36,849 nt of DNA, from positions 43,667 to 80,515 of the forward strand of contig MKTT01000102.1 in NCBI GenBank assembly GCA_001898385.1. The letters are read 5' to 3'. Under the pieces are notes generated by a model. The model saw only the letters and a program-made list of their open reading frames with translations, ran no database searches and was not told the origin of the DNA. Made by a program: the position numbers and the translations under genes. The stretch is from Planctomycetales bacterium 71-10. GTDB taxonomy: Bacteria > Planctomycetota > Planctomycetia > Isosphaerales > Isosphaeraceae. Positions 8,058 through 15,580 of this stretch are shown piece by piece; the stretch's first letter is position 1; each line of letters begins with the position of its first letter.

Positions 8058-9296
8058 ATGTCCGCCGTCCCGATCAGCGTCCCCGGCGTGGGTGAATCGA
8101 TCTCCGAGGGGATCCTCGCGAAGTGGCTCGCCGCCGACGGTTCCGCCGTCAAGGCGGGCGACCCGCTCTTCGAGCTGGAGACCGACAAGGCGACCAACGT
8201 CGTCCCCGCGCCGGCGTCGGGCGTGCTGAAGGTCCAGGCCGCCGAGGGGGACACCGTCGCCATCGGCGCGACCGTCGGCGTCATCGACCCGTCCGCCGCC
8301 CCGGCGGCCAAGGCCAAGCCCGCCGCCCCCGCCCCCGAGAAGGCCGAGGCCAAGCCCGCCGCCCCCGCGGCGACGCCCAACGGCGGCTCCGAGCACCTCT
8401 CCCCCGCCGTCCGCCGGATCGTCGCCGAGGAGGGGGTCGACCCCTCCCAGGTCGAGGGGACCGGCAAGGGGGGGCGGGTCACCAAGGGTGACGTGATCGC
8501 CCACGTCGAGGGGGGCGCGTCCGCCAAGGCCGCCCCGGCCCCCGAGGTCAAGGCCCCGGCCCCCGCGCCGGCCGCCCCGAAGCCGACGGCCCCGAAGGGG
8601 GGCGAGCGCCGCGAGCGCATGAGCGGCCTGCGGCAGCGGATCGCCCAGCGCCTCGTGGAGGCCCAGCGCACGGCCGCCATCCTGACGACCTTCAACGAGG
8701 TCGACCTGACCCGCGTCATGGCGACCCGATCGAAGTACAAGGAGGCGTTCCAGAAGGCCCACGGCGTCGGCCTGGGCTTCATGTCCTTCTTCGTGAAGGC
8801 GACGATCGAGGCGCTGAAGGCGTTCCCCGCCGTCAACGGCCGGATCGAGGGGAACGAGGTCGTCTACAACGACTTCTACAACATCGGCGTCGCCGTCAGC
8901 ACCGACCGCGGCCTGATGGTCCCCGTGATCCGCGACGCCGACCAGCTCTCGTTCGCCGGCATCGAGAAGGCCATCGCCGCCTACGCCGACAAGGCCCGCA
9001 AGGGGACGATCGGCGTGGACGACCTCCAGGGGGGCACCTTCACGATCACCAACGGCGGCGTCTTCGGCTCGCTGGTCTCCACGCCGATCCTCAACCCGCC
9101 CCAGAGCGGCATCCTGGGGATGCACGCGATCAAGAAGCGCCCCGTCGTCGTCGACGACCAGATCGTCATCCGCCCGATGATGTACCTGGCCCTCTCCTAC
9201 GACCACCGCCTCATCGACGGCCGCGAGGCCGTCAGCTCCCTCGTCCGCATCAAGGACTGCCTCGAAGACCCCGAGCGCCTGCTCCTGGAGATCTGA
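8058..9296 (+). CDS. odhB: 2-oxoglutarate dehydrogenase E2 (dihydrolipoamide succinyltransferase)
   Basis: E2 core of the 2-oxoglutarate dehydrogenase complex (SucB/OdhB), 412 residues. Domains in order: a lipoyl domain at residues 1-77 with the modified lysine K44 in ETDKATNVV; an Ala/Pro/Lys-rich linker; a peripheral subunit-binding domain near 110-150 ([19 protein letters not shown]); a second Ala/Pro linker; and the catalytic domain from about 185. The active-site signature [12 protein letters not shown] places the catalytic H383 and D387. The length fits a one-lipoyl-domain SucB rather than a pyruvate-type E2. It is coupled to odhA (3-bp gap, AAGGAG at 8041). A strong hairpin plus T run directly follows at 9317-9355, so transcription may stop before the accessory genes that separate it from lpd. 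Confidence 0.96.
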   Translation: MSAVPISVPGVGESISEGILAKWLAADGSAVKAGDPLFELETDKATNVVPAPASGVLKVQAAEGDTVAIGATVGVIDPSAAPAAKAKPAAPAPEKAEAKPAAPAATPNGGSEHLSPAVRRIVAEEGVDPSQVEGTGKGGRVTKGDVIAHVEGGASAKAAPAPEVKAPAPAPAAPKPTAPKGGERRERMSGLRQRIAQRLVEAQRTAAILTTFNEVDLTRVMATRSKYKEAFQKAHGVGLGFMSFFVKATIEALKAFPAVNGRIEGNEVVYNDFYNIGVAVSTDRGLMVPVIRDADQLSFAGIEKAIAAYADKARKGTIGVDDLQGGTFTITNGGVFGSLVSTPILNPPQSGILGMHAIKKRPVVVDDQIVIRPMMYLALSYDHRLIDGREAVSSLVRIKDCLEDPERLLLEI

Positions 9297-9316
9297 CGAG
9301 GACGGCGACCGCCCAG

Positions 9317-9355
9317 GGCCCCGGACCGGACCTGCGTCGGCCGTCCGGGGCCTTT
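9317..9355 (+). terminator. Probable intrinsic terminator after odhB
   Basis: A perfect 10-bp stem, GGCCCCGGAC (9317-9326) with GTCCGGGGCC (9343-9352), encloses a 16-nt loop and is followed by TTT. It lies 20 bp after the odhB stop. The T tract is short, as is common in G/C-rich genomes. Confidence 0.55.
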
Positions 9356-9404
9356 GCACATTCATTTCAAGTCCGGCGAGGCTGCGGGAGCCTGGAGGCT
9401 GTCG

Positions 9405-9884
9405 ATGTGCATGATGGTCTACGTCGCATCCGACCATCCGTTGCCTACCTCGGCTTGGGACGAGGCCCGGCCCGGCTTCCACGTCGAGGAGTTGTCGAAA
9501 AGGGACGAGGCCGTCCGTAAGCAGTTCTCCAAACCTTGCATCTATTACGTCGGTTCGCACGAGGGCTGCGGCTGCGGATTCCAATACGGCCAGTATGAGG
9601 AGTTGGAGCAAGATCGCGAGGAATCGGCCGCCGTCGAGGAATCGAGGCGACACCTGTCGGAGTTCTTGGCGTCGGCCGCCGTCGAGGAATCGAGGCGACA
9701 CCTGTCGGAGTTCTTGGCGACGGCCTTGCAGGGCCAGGCCGAGGTCGAATTGTTCGCTTGCTGGGATGGCGATCAAGCGGCCACACCGGAGCACCGCGGT
9801 CGGATGAGCCCGTCCGACCTGCTCCGGGACCACGCCCATTTCCGCGAAAAGGAACTGCTGGTCGTGAGCGAAGCGGCCCGCTAA
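9405..9884 (+). CDS. Uncharacterised protein with CGCG motif and internal 16-residue duplication
   Basis: This is a 159-residue protein of unknown function. The ATG at 9405 has GGAGG six bases upstream; a TTG-initiated frame from 9354 overlaps the odhB terminator and is less likely. The N-terminal half contains MCMMVYVASDHPLP and YYVGSHEGCGCGF, a Cys-rich CGCG that could bind a metal or act as a redox site (inference). Residues 74-89 (SAAVEESRRHLSEFLA) are repeated exactly at 90-105; at DNA level this is a perfect 48-bp tandem duplication. The stretch is predicted helical, so the repeat lengthens a helix by about four turns without breaking the frame. It is the first gene of the accessory stretch between odhB and lpd. 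Confidence 0.65.
   Translation: MCMMVYVASDHPLPTSAWDEARPGFHVEELSKRDEAVRKQFSKPCIYYVGSHEGCGCGFQYGQYEELEQDREESAAVEESRRHLSEFLASAAVEESRRHLSEFLATALQGQAEVELFACWDGDQAATPEHRGRMSPSDLLRDHAHFREKELLVVSEAAR
9624..9719 (+). repeat. Exact 48-bp tandem duplication inside a coding sequence
   Basis: Bases 9624-9671 and 9672-9719 are identical. The unit is 16 codons and keeps the frame. The absence of any mismatch points to a recent slippage or recombination event, or to an assembly artefact. Confidence 0.95.
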
Positions 9885-9913
9885 CCGCGCCGCCACCGCG
9901 GTGCCTTCTCTGC

Positions 9914-9919
9914 TATCAT
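9914..9919 (+). promoter_or_regulatory. Candidate -10 box (TATCAT) upstream of the toxin-antitoxin pair
   Basis: TGCTATCATG lies 75 bp upstream of the antitoxin ATG at 9994, in the only clear gap before the pair. No convincing -35 box is seen. Weak call. Confidence 0.25.
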
Positions 9920-9993
9920 GAACGTCTCGGCGGCGGAGGCGTCGATGATCTTACTAGACCCGCTGAACCATCCGATTCTCCGGGGGTGCATCG

Positions 9994-10239
9994 ATGGGCC
10001 CTGCGACCGAACAACTGCTCCAGGCGGCGTTGGCCTTGCCGGAGGAGGAACGCCTGGAACTGGTTGAGGCGTTGCTGGACTCCCACGCCTCATCGGATGA
10101 ATTGCCGTTCGATCCCGCGTGGTTGGAAGAGGTCCGACGGCGTTCCGCCGAGGTCGAGGCGGGCGGAGTCCATCTGGACTCGTGGCAGGTCGTTCGCGAG
10201 CGGGTCCGGCGGCGGCTTGAAGGCCGGGCTCGTGGCTGA
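9994..10239 (+). CDS. Addiction-module antitoxin (putative addiction module component family)
   Basis: This is an 81-residue acidic, helical protein beginning MGPATEQLLQAALALPEEER and continuing LELVEALLDS, the pattern of the short 'putative addiction module component' antitoxins. The middle has DPAWLEEVRRRSAEVEAG, and the C-terminal half carries SWQVVRERVRRRLEG, the usual toxin-wrapping tail. The stop overlaps the start of the ParE/RelE-type toxin gene by 8 bases, the expected antitoxin-first arrangement with coupled translation. In this family the antitoxin neutralises the toxin and often represses its own promoter; no operator palindrome was identified here. Confidence 0.8.
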   Translation: MGPATEQLLQAALALPEEERLELVEALLDSHASSDELPFDPAWLEEVRRRSAEVEAGGVHLDSWQVVRERVRRRLEGRARG

Positions 10240-10525
10240 GGTCTCGATCCATCCGGAGGCCGAGGCCGAGTACGAACAGGCCCTCGGCTGGTATCTCGAC
10301 CGGAGCCAGCAGGCTGCGGCGCGATTCGAGGCGGCGTTCGACGAGGCCGTCGAAGCGATCCGATCTCATCCGGCGATGTTCCCTCGTTGCGATGAGGCCC
10401 ATCGGTATGTATCGCTGAGGCGGTTTCCTTACAGCCTGATTTACCGGGTCGAAGGAGATGCTGCGACGATCCTCGCGGTGGCCCATTCCCGGCGGCGTCC
10501 GGGCTACTGGTCGGGTCGAGTGTAG
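10232..10525 (+). CDS. ParE/RelE-family toxin
   Basis: From GTG at 10232 this is a 97-residue protein with ParE/RelE superfamily features: an N-terminal helix HPEAEAEYEQALGWYLD, a central DEAVEAIRSHPAMFPR, then RYVSLRRFPYSLIYRV and a closing strand TILAVAHSRRRPGYW. The FPYSLIYRV and HSRRRPGYW pattern is typical of the ParE-like toxins paired with short addiction-module antitoxins. An alternative in-frame TTG at 10217 would add five residues. Whether it acts on DNA gyrase (ParE) or on ribosome-bound mRNA (RelE) cannot be read from the sequence. It overlaps the antitoxin gene by 8 bases. Confidence 0.85.
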   Translation: MAEVSIHPEAEAEYEQALGWYLDRSQQAAARFEAAFDEAVEAIRSHPAMFPRCDEAHRYVSLRRFPYSLIYRVEGDAATILAVAHSRRRPGYWSGRV

Positions 10526-10567
10526 CACCGGTTGCTTCGATTCGGGGCCAAGCATAAGGTTGTCGTC

Positions 10568-11020
10568 ATGAACGCCGTCGATGAGATCGAGGACGCCATC
10601 CGCAAGCTTCCCGACGAGGATCAGGCCACGCTCCGCGCCTGGTTCGCCGAGTTCGACGCCGCGACATGGGACCGTCAGTTCGAGCGGGACGTCGCCGACG
10701 GCCGGCTGGACGCTCTGGCCGACGAGGCACTCCGTGATCGTCGAGAGGGGTGTCGCCTCCCCTCGCCATGGATTCGGAAGCATGCCGCCGTGACCGACGC
10801 CGCCCGGTACATCAAGCTGGTGGAGTGGTCGGAGGAGGACGGGGCCTTCGTGGGCCAGTGCCCCGGGATCATCGGCCCTTGCTGCCACGGGTCGGATGAG
10901 GTCGAGGTCTACCGCGAATTGTGCGAGATCGTCGAGGAGTGGATCGAGATCGCGCGTCGCGAGGGCCGTCCCCTGCCCCCGGCGACGGCGGGGACCGGTT
11001 TCGCCCGGCCGATGGCCTGA
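10568..11020 (+). CDS. Apparent fusion of antitoxin-like N-terminus and HicB-like C-terminus
   Basis: One uninterrupted frame of 150 residues joins two parts that I would expect as separate genes. Residues 1-60 (MNAVDEIEDAIRKLPDEDQA ... LDALADEALRDRREG) look like the small antitoxin-like proteins usually found just upstream of RelE-type toxins. Residues 75-150 (VTDAARYIKLVEWSEEDGAF, then VGQCPGIIGPCCHG and ELCEIVEEWIEIARREGRPL) look like a HicB-type partial RNase H fold antitoxin. A GTG at 10790 could start the HicB part alone. No RelE or HicA toxin is adjacent to either half, which suggests that deletion of intervening DNA fused two orphan antitoxins. The Shine-Dalgarno is weak (AAGG). An alternative is two genes, with the HicB-like one starting at 10790. 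Confidence 0.6.
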   Translation: MNAVDEIEDAIRKLPDEDQATLRAWFAEFDAATWDRQFERDVADGRLDALADEALRDRREGCRLPSPWIRKHAAVTDAARYIKLVEWSEEDGAFVGQCPGIIGPCCHGSDEVEVYRELCEIVEEWIEIARREGRPLPPATAGTGFARPMA

Positions 11021-11131
11021 CGCGGCGTTCCAAAGGGCTCGGCCCGGCGCGATGGTTCGTGCTACGATCGGATGTCGCTTCGGCGGGGCGTCCGCCGGGC
11101 CTGGTCGCTAGCTAGAAACGAGGAACCCTCG

Positions 11132-12541
<1,410 letters not shown>

Positions 12542-12559
12542 ACCCATCCGCCTTCCGCC

Positions 12560-12600
12560 GAAGCCGCCGGACGAGCGAACCTCATCGCTCCGGCGGCTTC
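12560..12600. terminator. Bidirectional hairpin between lpd and the DUF3592 gene
   Basis: GAAGCCGCCGGA (12560-12571) pairs perfectly with TCCGGCGGCTTC (12589-12600), and alternative inner pairing of GAGCG with CGCTC is possible. It lies 18 bp after the lpd stop. Its right arm encodes the last codons of the DUF3592 protein (KPPER then stop), so it could terminate transcription from both directions. No T tract is present. Confidence 0.5.
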
Positions 12601-13130
12601 GCGACGGCGTCCAGGACCGTCAGGTTGTCGAGGAGGACGGAATCGGGTCGCGAGAAGAGCCACATCTGGGCGGCGAGTCCGCCCATGAGCAGGATCCAGG
12701 TGAGCGCGAACGCCAGCGTCGACTGGATCGTCCGGTGGGGGCCGAACGACAGGCACGACGTCGCGGGGTCGGCGGGATCATGCCTGACGGCGACGGTCCT
12801 GGCTTCGGCGAGCTTGCGGTGAATCCTCGCGTGGGCGTCGCGCCCGCTCGTGGGGATGTAGCCGAAGGCCAGCCGGGAGCCCTCGTGCTCGACCCCGCCC
12901 ACCCTGTAGGTGTATCGCACCTTGACCTCGAAATCCTCTCCTTCGGAGCTGACCGAACGATCCAGCTCCAGGTGAGTGATCGCGCCCGGGACGATCGGCC
13001 ATCCGACGGCCCTCATCGACCGCCGAAGGTCATACAGGCCAGCCCCCAGCAGGCCGACCCCCGCGAAGCACAGGCCGAGGAACACCAGGGCGATCATCCT
13101 CACGACCCGACCCCCCCGATTCCCCCGCAT
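12582..13130 (-). CDS. DUF3592-family membrane protein
   Basis: This is a 182-residue protein from the ATG at 13130. An N-terminal membrane helix (MIALVFLGLCFAGVGLLGAG) is followed by a beta-rich outer part. That part contains VGWPIVPGAITHLELDRS, VKVRYTYRVGGVEHEGSRL and AVRHDPADPATSCLSFG, which match DUF3592 (conversion of W-P-x-GxI, YxYxVxGxxYxG and VxYxPxxPxxSxL). A second membrane helix lies near residues 147-167. Its function is unknown, and family members are small membrane proteins of many bacteria. An in-frame ATG at 13097 directly before the first helix is an alternative start. It is convergent with lpd. Confidence 0.75.
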   Translation of the reverse strand: MRGNRGGRVVRMIALVFLGLCFAGVGLLGAGLYDLRRSMRAVGWPIVPGAITHLELDRSVSSEGEDFEVKVRYTYRVGGVEHEGSRLAFGYIPTSGRDAHARIHRKLAEARTVAVRHDPADPATSCLSFGPHRTIQSTLAFALTWILLMGGLAAQMWLFSRPDSVLLDNLTVLDAVAKPPER

Positions 13131-13279
13131 CACGGGTCGGCATACCGGCGACGGGGCCGAAGACCGCCCCTCTCCGGCACGCCCTCCGCGCATCCTACCG
13201 CGACCGTCGCCCCGGAGCGAGGACGCGAATCGGCAAGCTCTGGAAATTTTGAGATCGTCGTAAGTCTTGTTTCTTGAGG

Positions 13280-13295
13280 ACGATCGCGCGATCGT
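13280..13295. promoter_or_regulatory. 16-bp perfect palindrome ACGATCGCGCGATCGT, operator-like
   Basis: The palindrome has no spacer and lies between the divergent DUF3592 and 13747-dcd transcription units. It could be a protein-binding site. No regulator gene is adjacent, so the role is inference. Confidence 0.35.
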
Positions 13296-13606
13296 TCCGA
13301 GGCGGAATCGTGGTTCGTGTTTTCGAAAGCCGTTTTGTGTGGCACTACAGGATAGGGACGACTCTGTCCCGCCTCTTTGGCAATCCGAACGAAGGACGGA
13401 AGAGACCCCCTCGCCGGGCCGCGATCCGATCCCGGGCGCTTCGGCCGAGGGCGGCCCACGGGCCGCGAGGCCGGCGTGAGGGAGGCGGGCGGGATGACTC
13501 TCCTTGCATGGCGTCGAGCGGCGGTTGAGGTGGGGGAGGGCCCTCCAGAAACCACTTCGAAAACGACGGACGAACCCACGATAAAATGTGTCGAAAATCC
13601 CTGTAT

Positions 13607-13612
13607 TATAAT
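13607..13612 (+). promoter_or_regulatory. Candidate -10 box (TATAAT) for the 13747-dcd unit
   Basis: TATAATAGG stands in a local AT-rich patch about 135 bp upstream of the ATG at 13747. It is the same TATAATAG core seen near 1701 and 25180. No consensus -35 is visible. Confidence 0.4.
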
Positions 13613-13746
13613 AGGTTGCGCCGTTCGTCTGGGAAGCGTCCTTCCCTCGATCGAACCCATTTCCGGCCCCCTCTTCCGCGGTCGACTCGGGATCGTTATT
13701 CTGTTCGAATGTGCAGATGGCTGCGAGGCGTGGGGAGGGAGCGGAG

Positions 13747-14034
13747 ATGTGGGAAGCCCTCTGCGAAGTCGGGCCGGGGCTGCGGCCTTCGGAGCGGACG
13801 GTGGCCGTGCCGGACGTCTACGGGCGTCGGCACCACCTGCGGGTGGAGGCGGGCTTCATCGGCGAGGCCGACGGCAAGCACTACCTGCCGGTGGGGCTGA
13901 TCGGCGTGGACGAGGCGAAGCGGCTCGCGCTGGTGGAGCTGCCCCACGAGTCCGACGGCGGCACGAACCGGCTGTGGGTCTGGCAGGACAACCTGCACCG
14001 GATCGAGGCCCCGCCCGCGAGGCCCGCGCCGTGA
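13747..14034 (+). CDS. Small conserved-type hypothetical protein, coupled to dcd
   Basis: This is a 95-residue soluble protein beginning MWEALCEVGPGLRPSERTVA and continuing VPDVYGRRHHLRVEAGFI. It is beta-strand-rich, resembling a small barrel (YLPVGLIGVDEAKRLALVEL, RLWVWQDNL). GGGAGG lies about 10 bases upstream of the ATG. The TGA overlaps the GTG start of dcd (GTGA at 14031-14034), so the two are translationally coupled. I do not recognise a characterised family. Its strict coupling to a pyrimidine deoxynucleotide enzyme is the only functional hint. Confidence 0.65.
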   Translation: MWEALCEVGPGLRPSERTVAVPDVYGRRHHLRVEAGFIGEADGKHYLPVGLIGVDEAKRLALVELPHESDGGTNRLWVWQDNLHRIEAPPARPAP

Positions 14035-14645
14035 TCCTCTCCGACCGGGAGATCGCGACGGCCCTGGAGCGGGGCCAGGTCCGGATCACGCCGTCGCCCG
14101 GCGACCTCTCGGCCGACGCCTGGTCGTCGACCGCCCTGGACCTCCGCCTGGACGCCCGGCTCCAGGTCTGGCGGCCCCCCGGCCCGACCGCCCCTCGGCT
14201 GGTCGTGGACCCCTGCGACGTCGACTTCAGCGCGACCGAGCTGGCCTCGTCCCACGCGGCCGAGGAAGACTGCACCGACGGCTTCGAGGTCGAGCCCGGG
14301 ATGTTCCTGCTGGGCTGGACGGTCGAGAAGCTGCAACTCCCCCACGCCGCCCGCATCGCCGCGCGCGTGGAAGGCAAGAGCAGCCTGGCGCGGATCGGCC
14401 TGGGCGTCCACGTCACCGCGCCCACGATCCACGCCGGCTTCGGCTTCCGCCCCGAGGACCCCGACTTCGTCGGCAACCCGATCCAGCTCGAAATCTGGAA
14501 CGCCGGCCCGCTCACCGTCCGGCTGGTCCGGGGCCTGCGCATCTGCCAGGTCATCTTCGAGGAAGTCTCCGGCGTCCCCAGCCGAGGCTACCAGGGCGTC
14601 TTCTCCATCCAGGGCCCCGACGTCCCGCCCCCAGATTCTAGGTAA
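14031..14645 (+). CDS. dcd: dCTP deaminase family protein
   Basis: This 204-residue protein belongs to the dCTP deaminase/dUTPase trimer family, which deaminates dCTP to dUTP for dTMP synthesis. The start is GTG within a GTGA overlap. Key segments are MILSDREIATALERGQVRI; SSTALDLRLDARLQVW (the usual xSxDLRLG strand); the core VEGKSSLARIGLGVHVTAPT then IHAGF; and IQLEIWNAGPLTVRLVRGLR. The Glu of QLEIWN corresponds to the catalytic glutamate. Between IHAGF and QLEIWN there is an insertion (GFRPEDPDFVGNP) compared with the usual short GFEGHITLE, making the loop about nine residues longer than in E. coli Dcd. A bifunctional or dUTPase-type activity cannot be excluded. Confidence 0.88.
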   Translation: MILSDREIATALERGQVRITPSPGDLSADAWSSTALDLRLDARLQVWRPPGPTAPRLVVDPCDVDFSATELASSHAAEEDCTDGFEVEPGMFLLGWTVEKLQLPHAARIAARVEGKSSLARIGLGVHVTAPTIHAGFGFRPEDPDFVGNPIQLEIWNAGPLTVRLVRGLRICQVIFEEVSGVPSRGYQGVFSIQGPDVPPPDSR

Positions 14646-14789
14646 TTGGACGATAAGGGGTTACGTCCGGCCTCAAAAAAACGCGACGATCGGCGTTGAA
14701 CTCGGAGGGGCGTCCCGGTAATATCTCTCCTGTGACGTGCAGACGCGAGCCGATAAGGAAAGCGTCGCCGTCATCCCAGGCAGAAAACA

Positions 14790-14863
<74 letters not shown>

Positions 14864-15086
14864 CTCCTCAAATTGCATCGACGATGATCGCGTCGATCCT
14901 CTCCGCCGCCACCATCGACCTGCCTCATCGGCCCGATCGAATCACACCGCAGAAGATACGCTGAAGTCGACTTGCTCGCGATCGAGGTTGATCGCTGGGA
15001 GCATCGCCAAACTCTCCAGGATTCCGACGCTTCTCCTGATGGGGCGTCGCCACGAAGGGATTCTTTCCGGCGAGGGAGTCGCCGAT

Positions 15087-15407
15087 ATGGAGATGTCCCC
15101 GATGCGGATGTCGAGTCGTGCGCAGGATCGTCGGCCGATCGATTTCATCCGGGCTCGCGTGTTCGTCGTGAGCCTGCCGGGCATGAGCTGCCAGCGCGAG
15201 CGGCTGTTCATCAACCATTGCCGCCGGCTCGCCACCGCCGCCAGGTCCGCGGGCGTCCCGCTCGCCGTCGCCTGGAACCTCCTGGCCCAGCGCATCGACC
15301 GCCTCGTCCCGCGACTCCGCACCGAGCACGAGCGCGAGACGTTCGTCGCCATCATGCACCGCCTCCGCGCCGAGCTGTTCCAGGACGTCGTTGTCGCGCC
15401 CCGGTGA
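15087..15407 (+). CDS. Small Arg-rich hypothetical protein
   Basis: From ATG at 15087 (GAGGGAG about 9 bases upstream) this is a 106-residue protein of unknown function. The sequence is basic and helical, with RRLATAARSAGVPLAVAWNL and DRLVPRLRTEHERETFVAIM; the codon pattern is G/C-biased at third positions like the neighbouring genes. There is no signal peptide or membrane helix. Earlier in-frame starts exist at 15039 and 14988. It is followed within 30 bp by a family-2 REP-like element. The call rests on coding character and Shine-Dalgarno only. Confidence 0.45.
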   Translation: MEMSPMRMSSRAQDRRPIDFIRARVFVVSLPGMSCQRERLFINHCRRLATAARSAGVPLAVAWNLLAQRIDRLVPRLRTEHERETFVAIMHRLRAELFQDVVVAPR

Positions 15408-15433
15408 GCCGGGCGAAGGTGATGATATACATT

Positions 15434-15580
15434 CTCTCCCGCCGGCCCGGAGGGCCGGGTGAGGGTCGCCGGACTGTAAGCATGGCTCCGGTCCGGCGAC
15501 CTGGAGCCCGTCATGCCCTCCGCGCCTCCGACGACCCTCACCCGCCGCTGCGCGGCTACCCTCTCCCGGCGGGAGAGGGG
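15434..15580. repeat. REP-like paired element, family 2
   Basis: Two related palindromic units lie head to head. The left unit, 15434-15472, runs CTCTCCCGCCGG ... GGGTGAGGGTCGCCGG. The right unit, 15528-15580, is its inverted relative and carries the hairpin CTCTCCCGGCGGGAGAGG. They are separated by about 55 bp, the typical BIME-like layout. The right unit provides the final codons and TAG stop of the nfnB-like gene on the minus strand. A partial copy lies at 4207-4228. Confidence 0.8.

Larger units (their letters stand above)
13131..13746. other. Gene-free 0.6 kb with palindrome and promoter-like AT box
   Basis: No convincing coding sequence is seen; open frames here lack family character. 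The stretch has a 16-bp perfect palindrome (13280-13295), a GGGAC/GTCCC hairpin (about 13353-13368) and an AT-rich TATTATAATAGG (13604-13615), and it leads into the small gene at 13747. It is less G/C-rich than flanking genes between about 13240 and 13340 and again at 13550-13620. Confidence 0.5.

Noticed and set aside
9354..9404. TTG start for the CGCG-motif protein
   Set aside because: It would begin inside the odhB terminator T run and has no Shine-Dalgarno; GGAGG is correctly spaced from the ATG at 9405.
4995..9896. A 1,633-codon open frame on the minus strand opposite odhA and odhB
   Set aside because: It is antisense to two genes with unmistakable motifs. Its translation is low-complexity (Asp/Val/Gly/Leu/Arg-rich), the usual shadow of G/C-biased third positions.
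13377..14645. One 422-residue protein ending in the dCTP deaminase
   Set aside because: Only the last 204 residues have family character. The upstream part is the shadow frame of the small gene at 13747, and the GTG at 14031 in a GTGA overlap is the natural dcd start.
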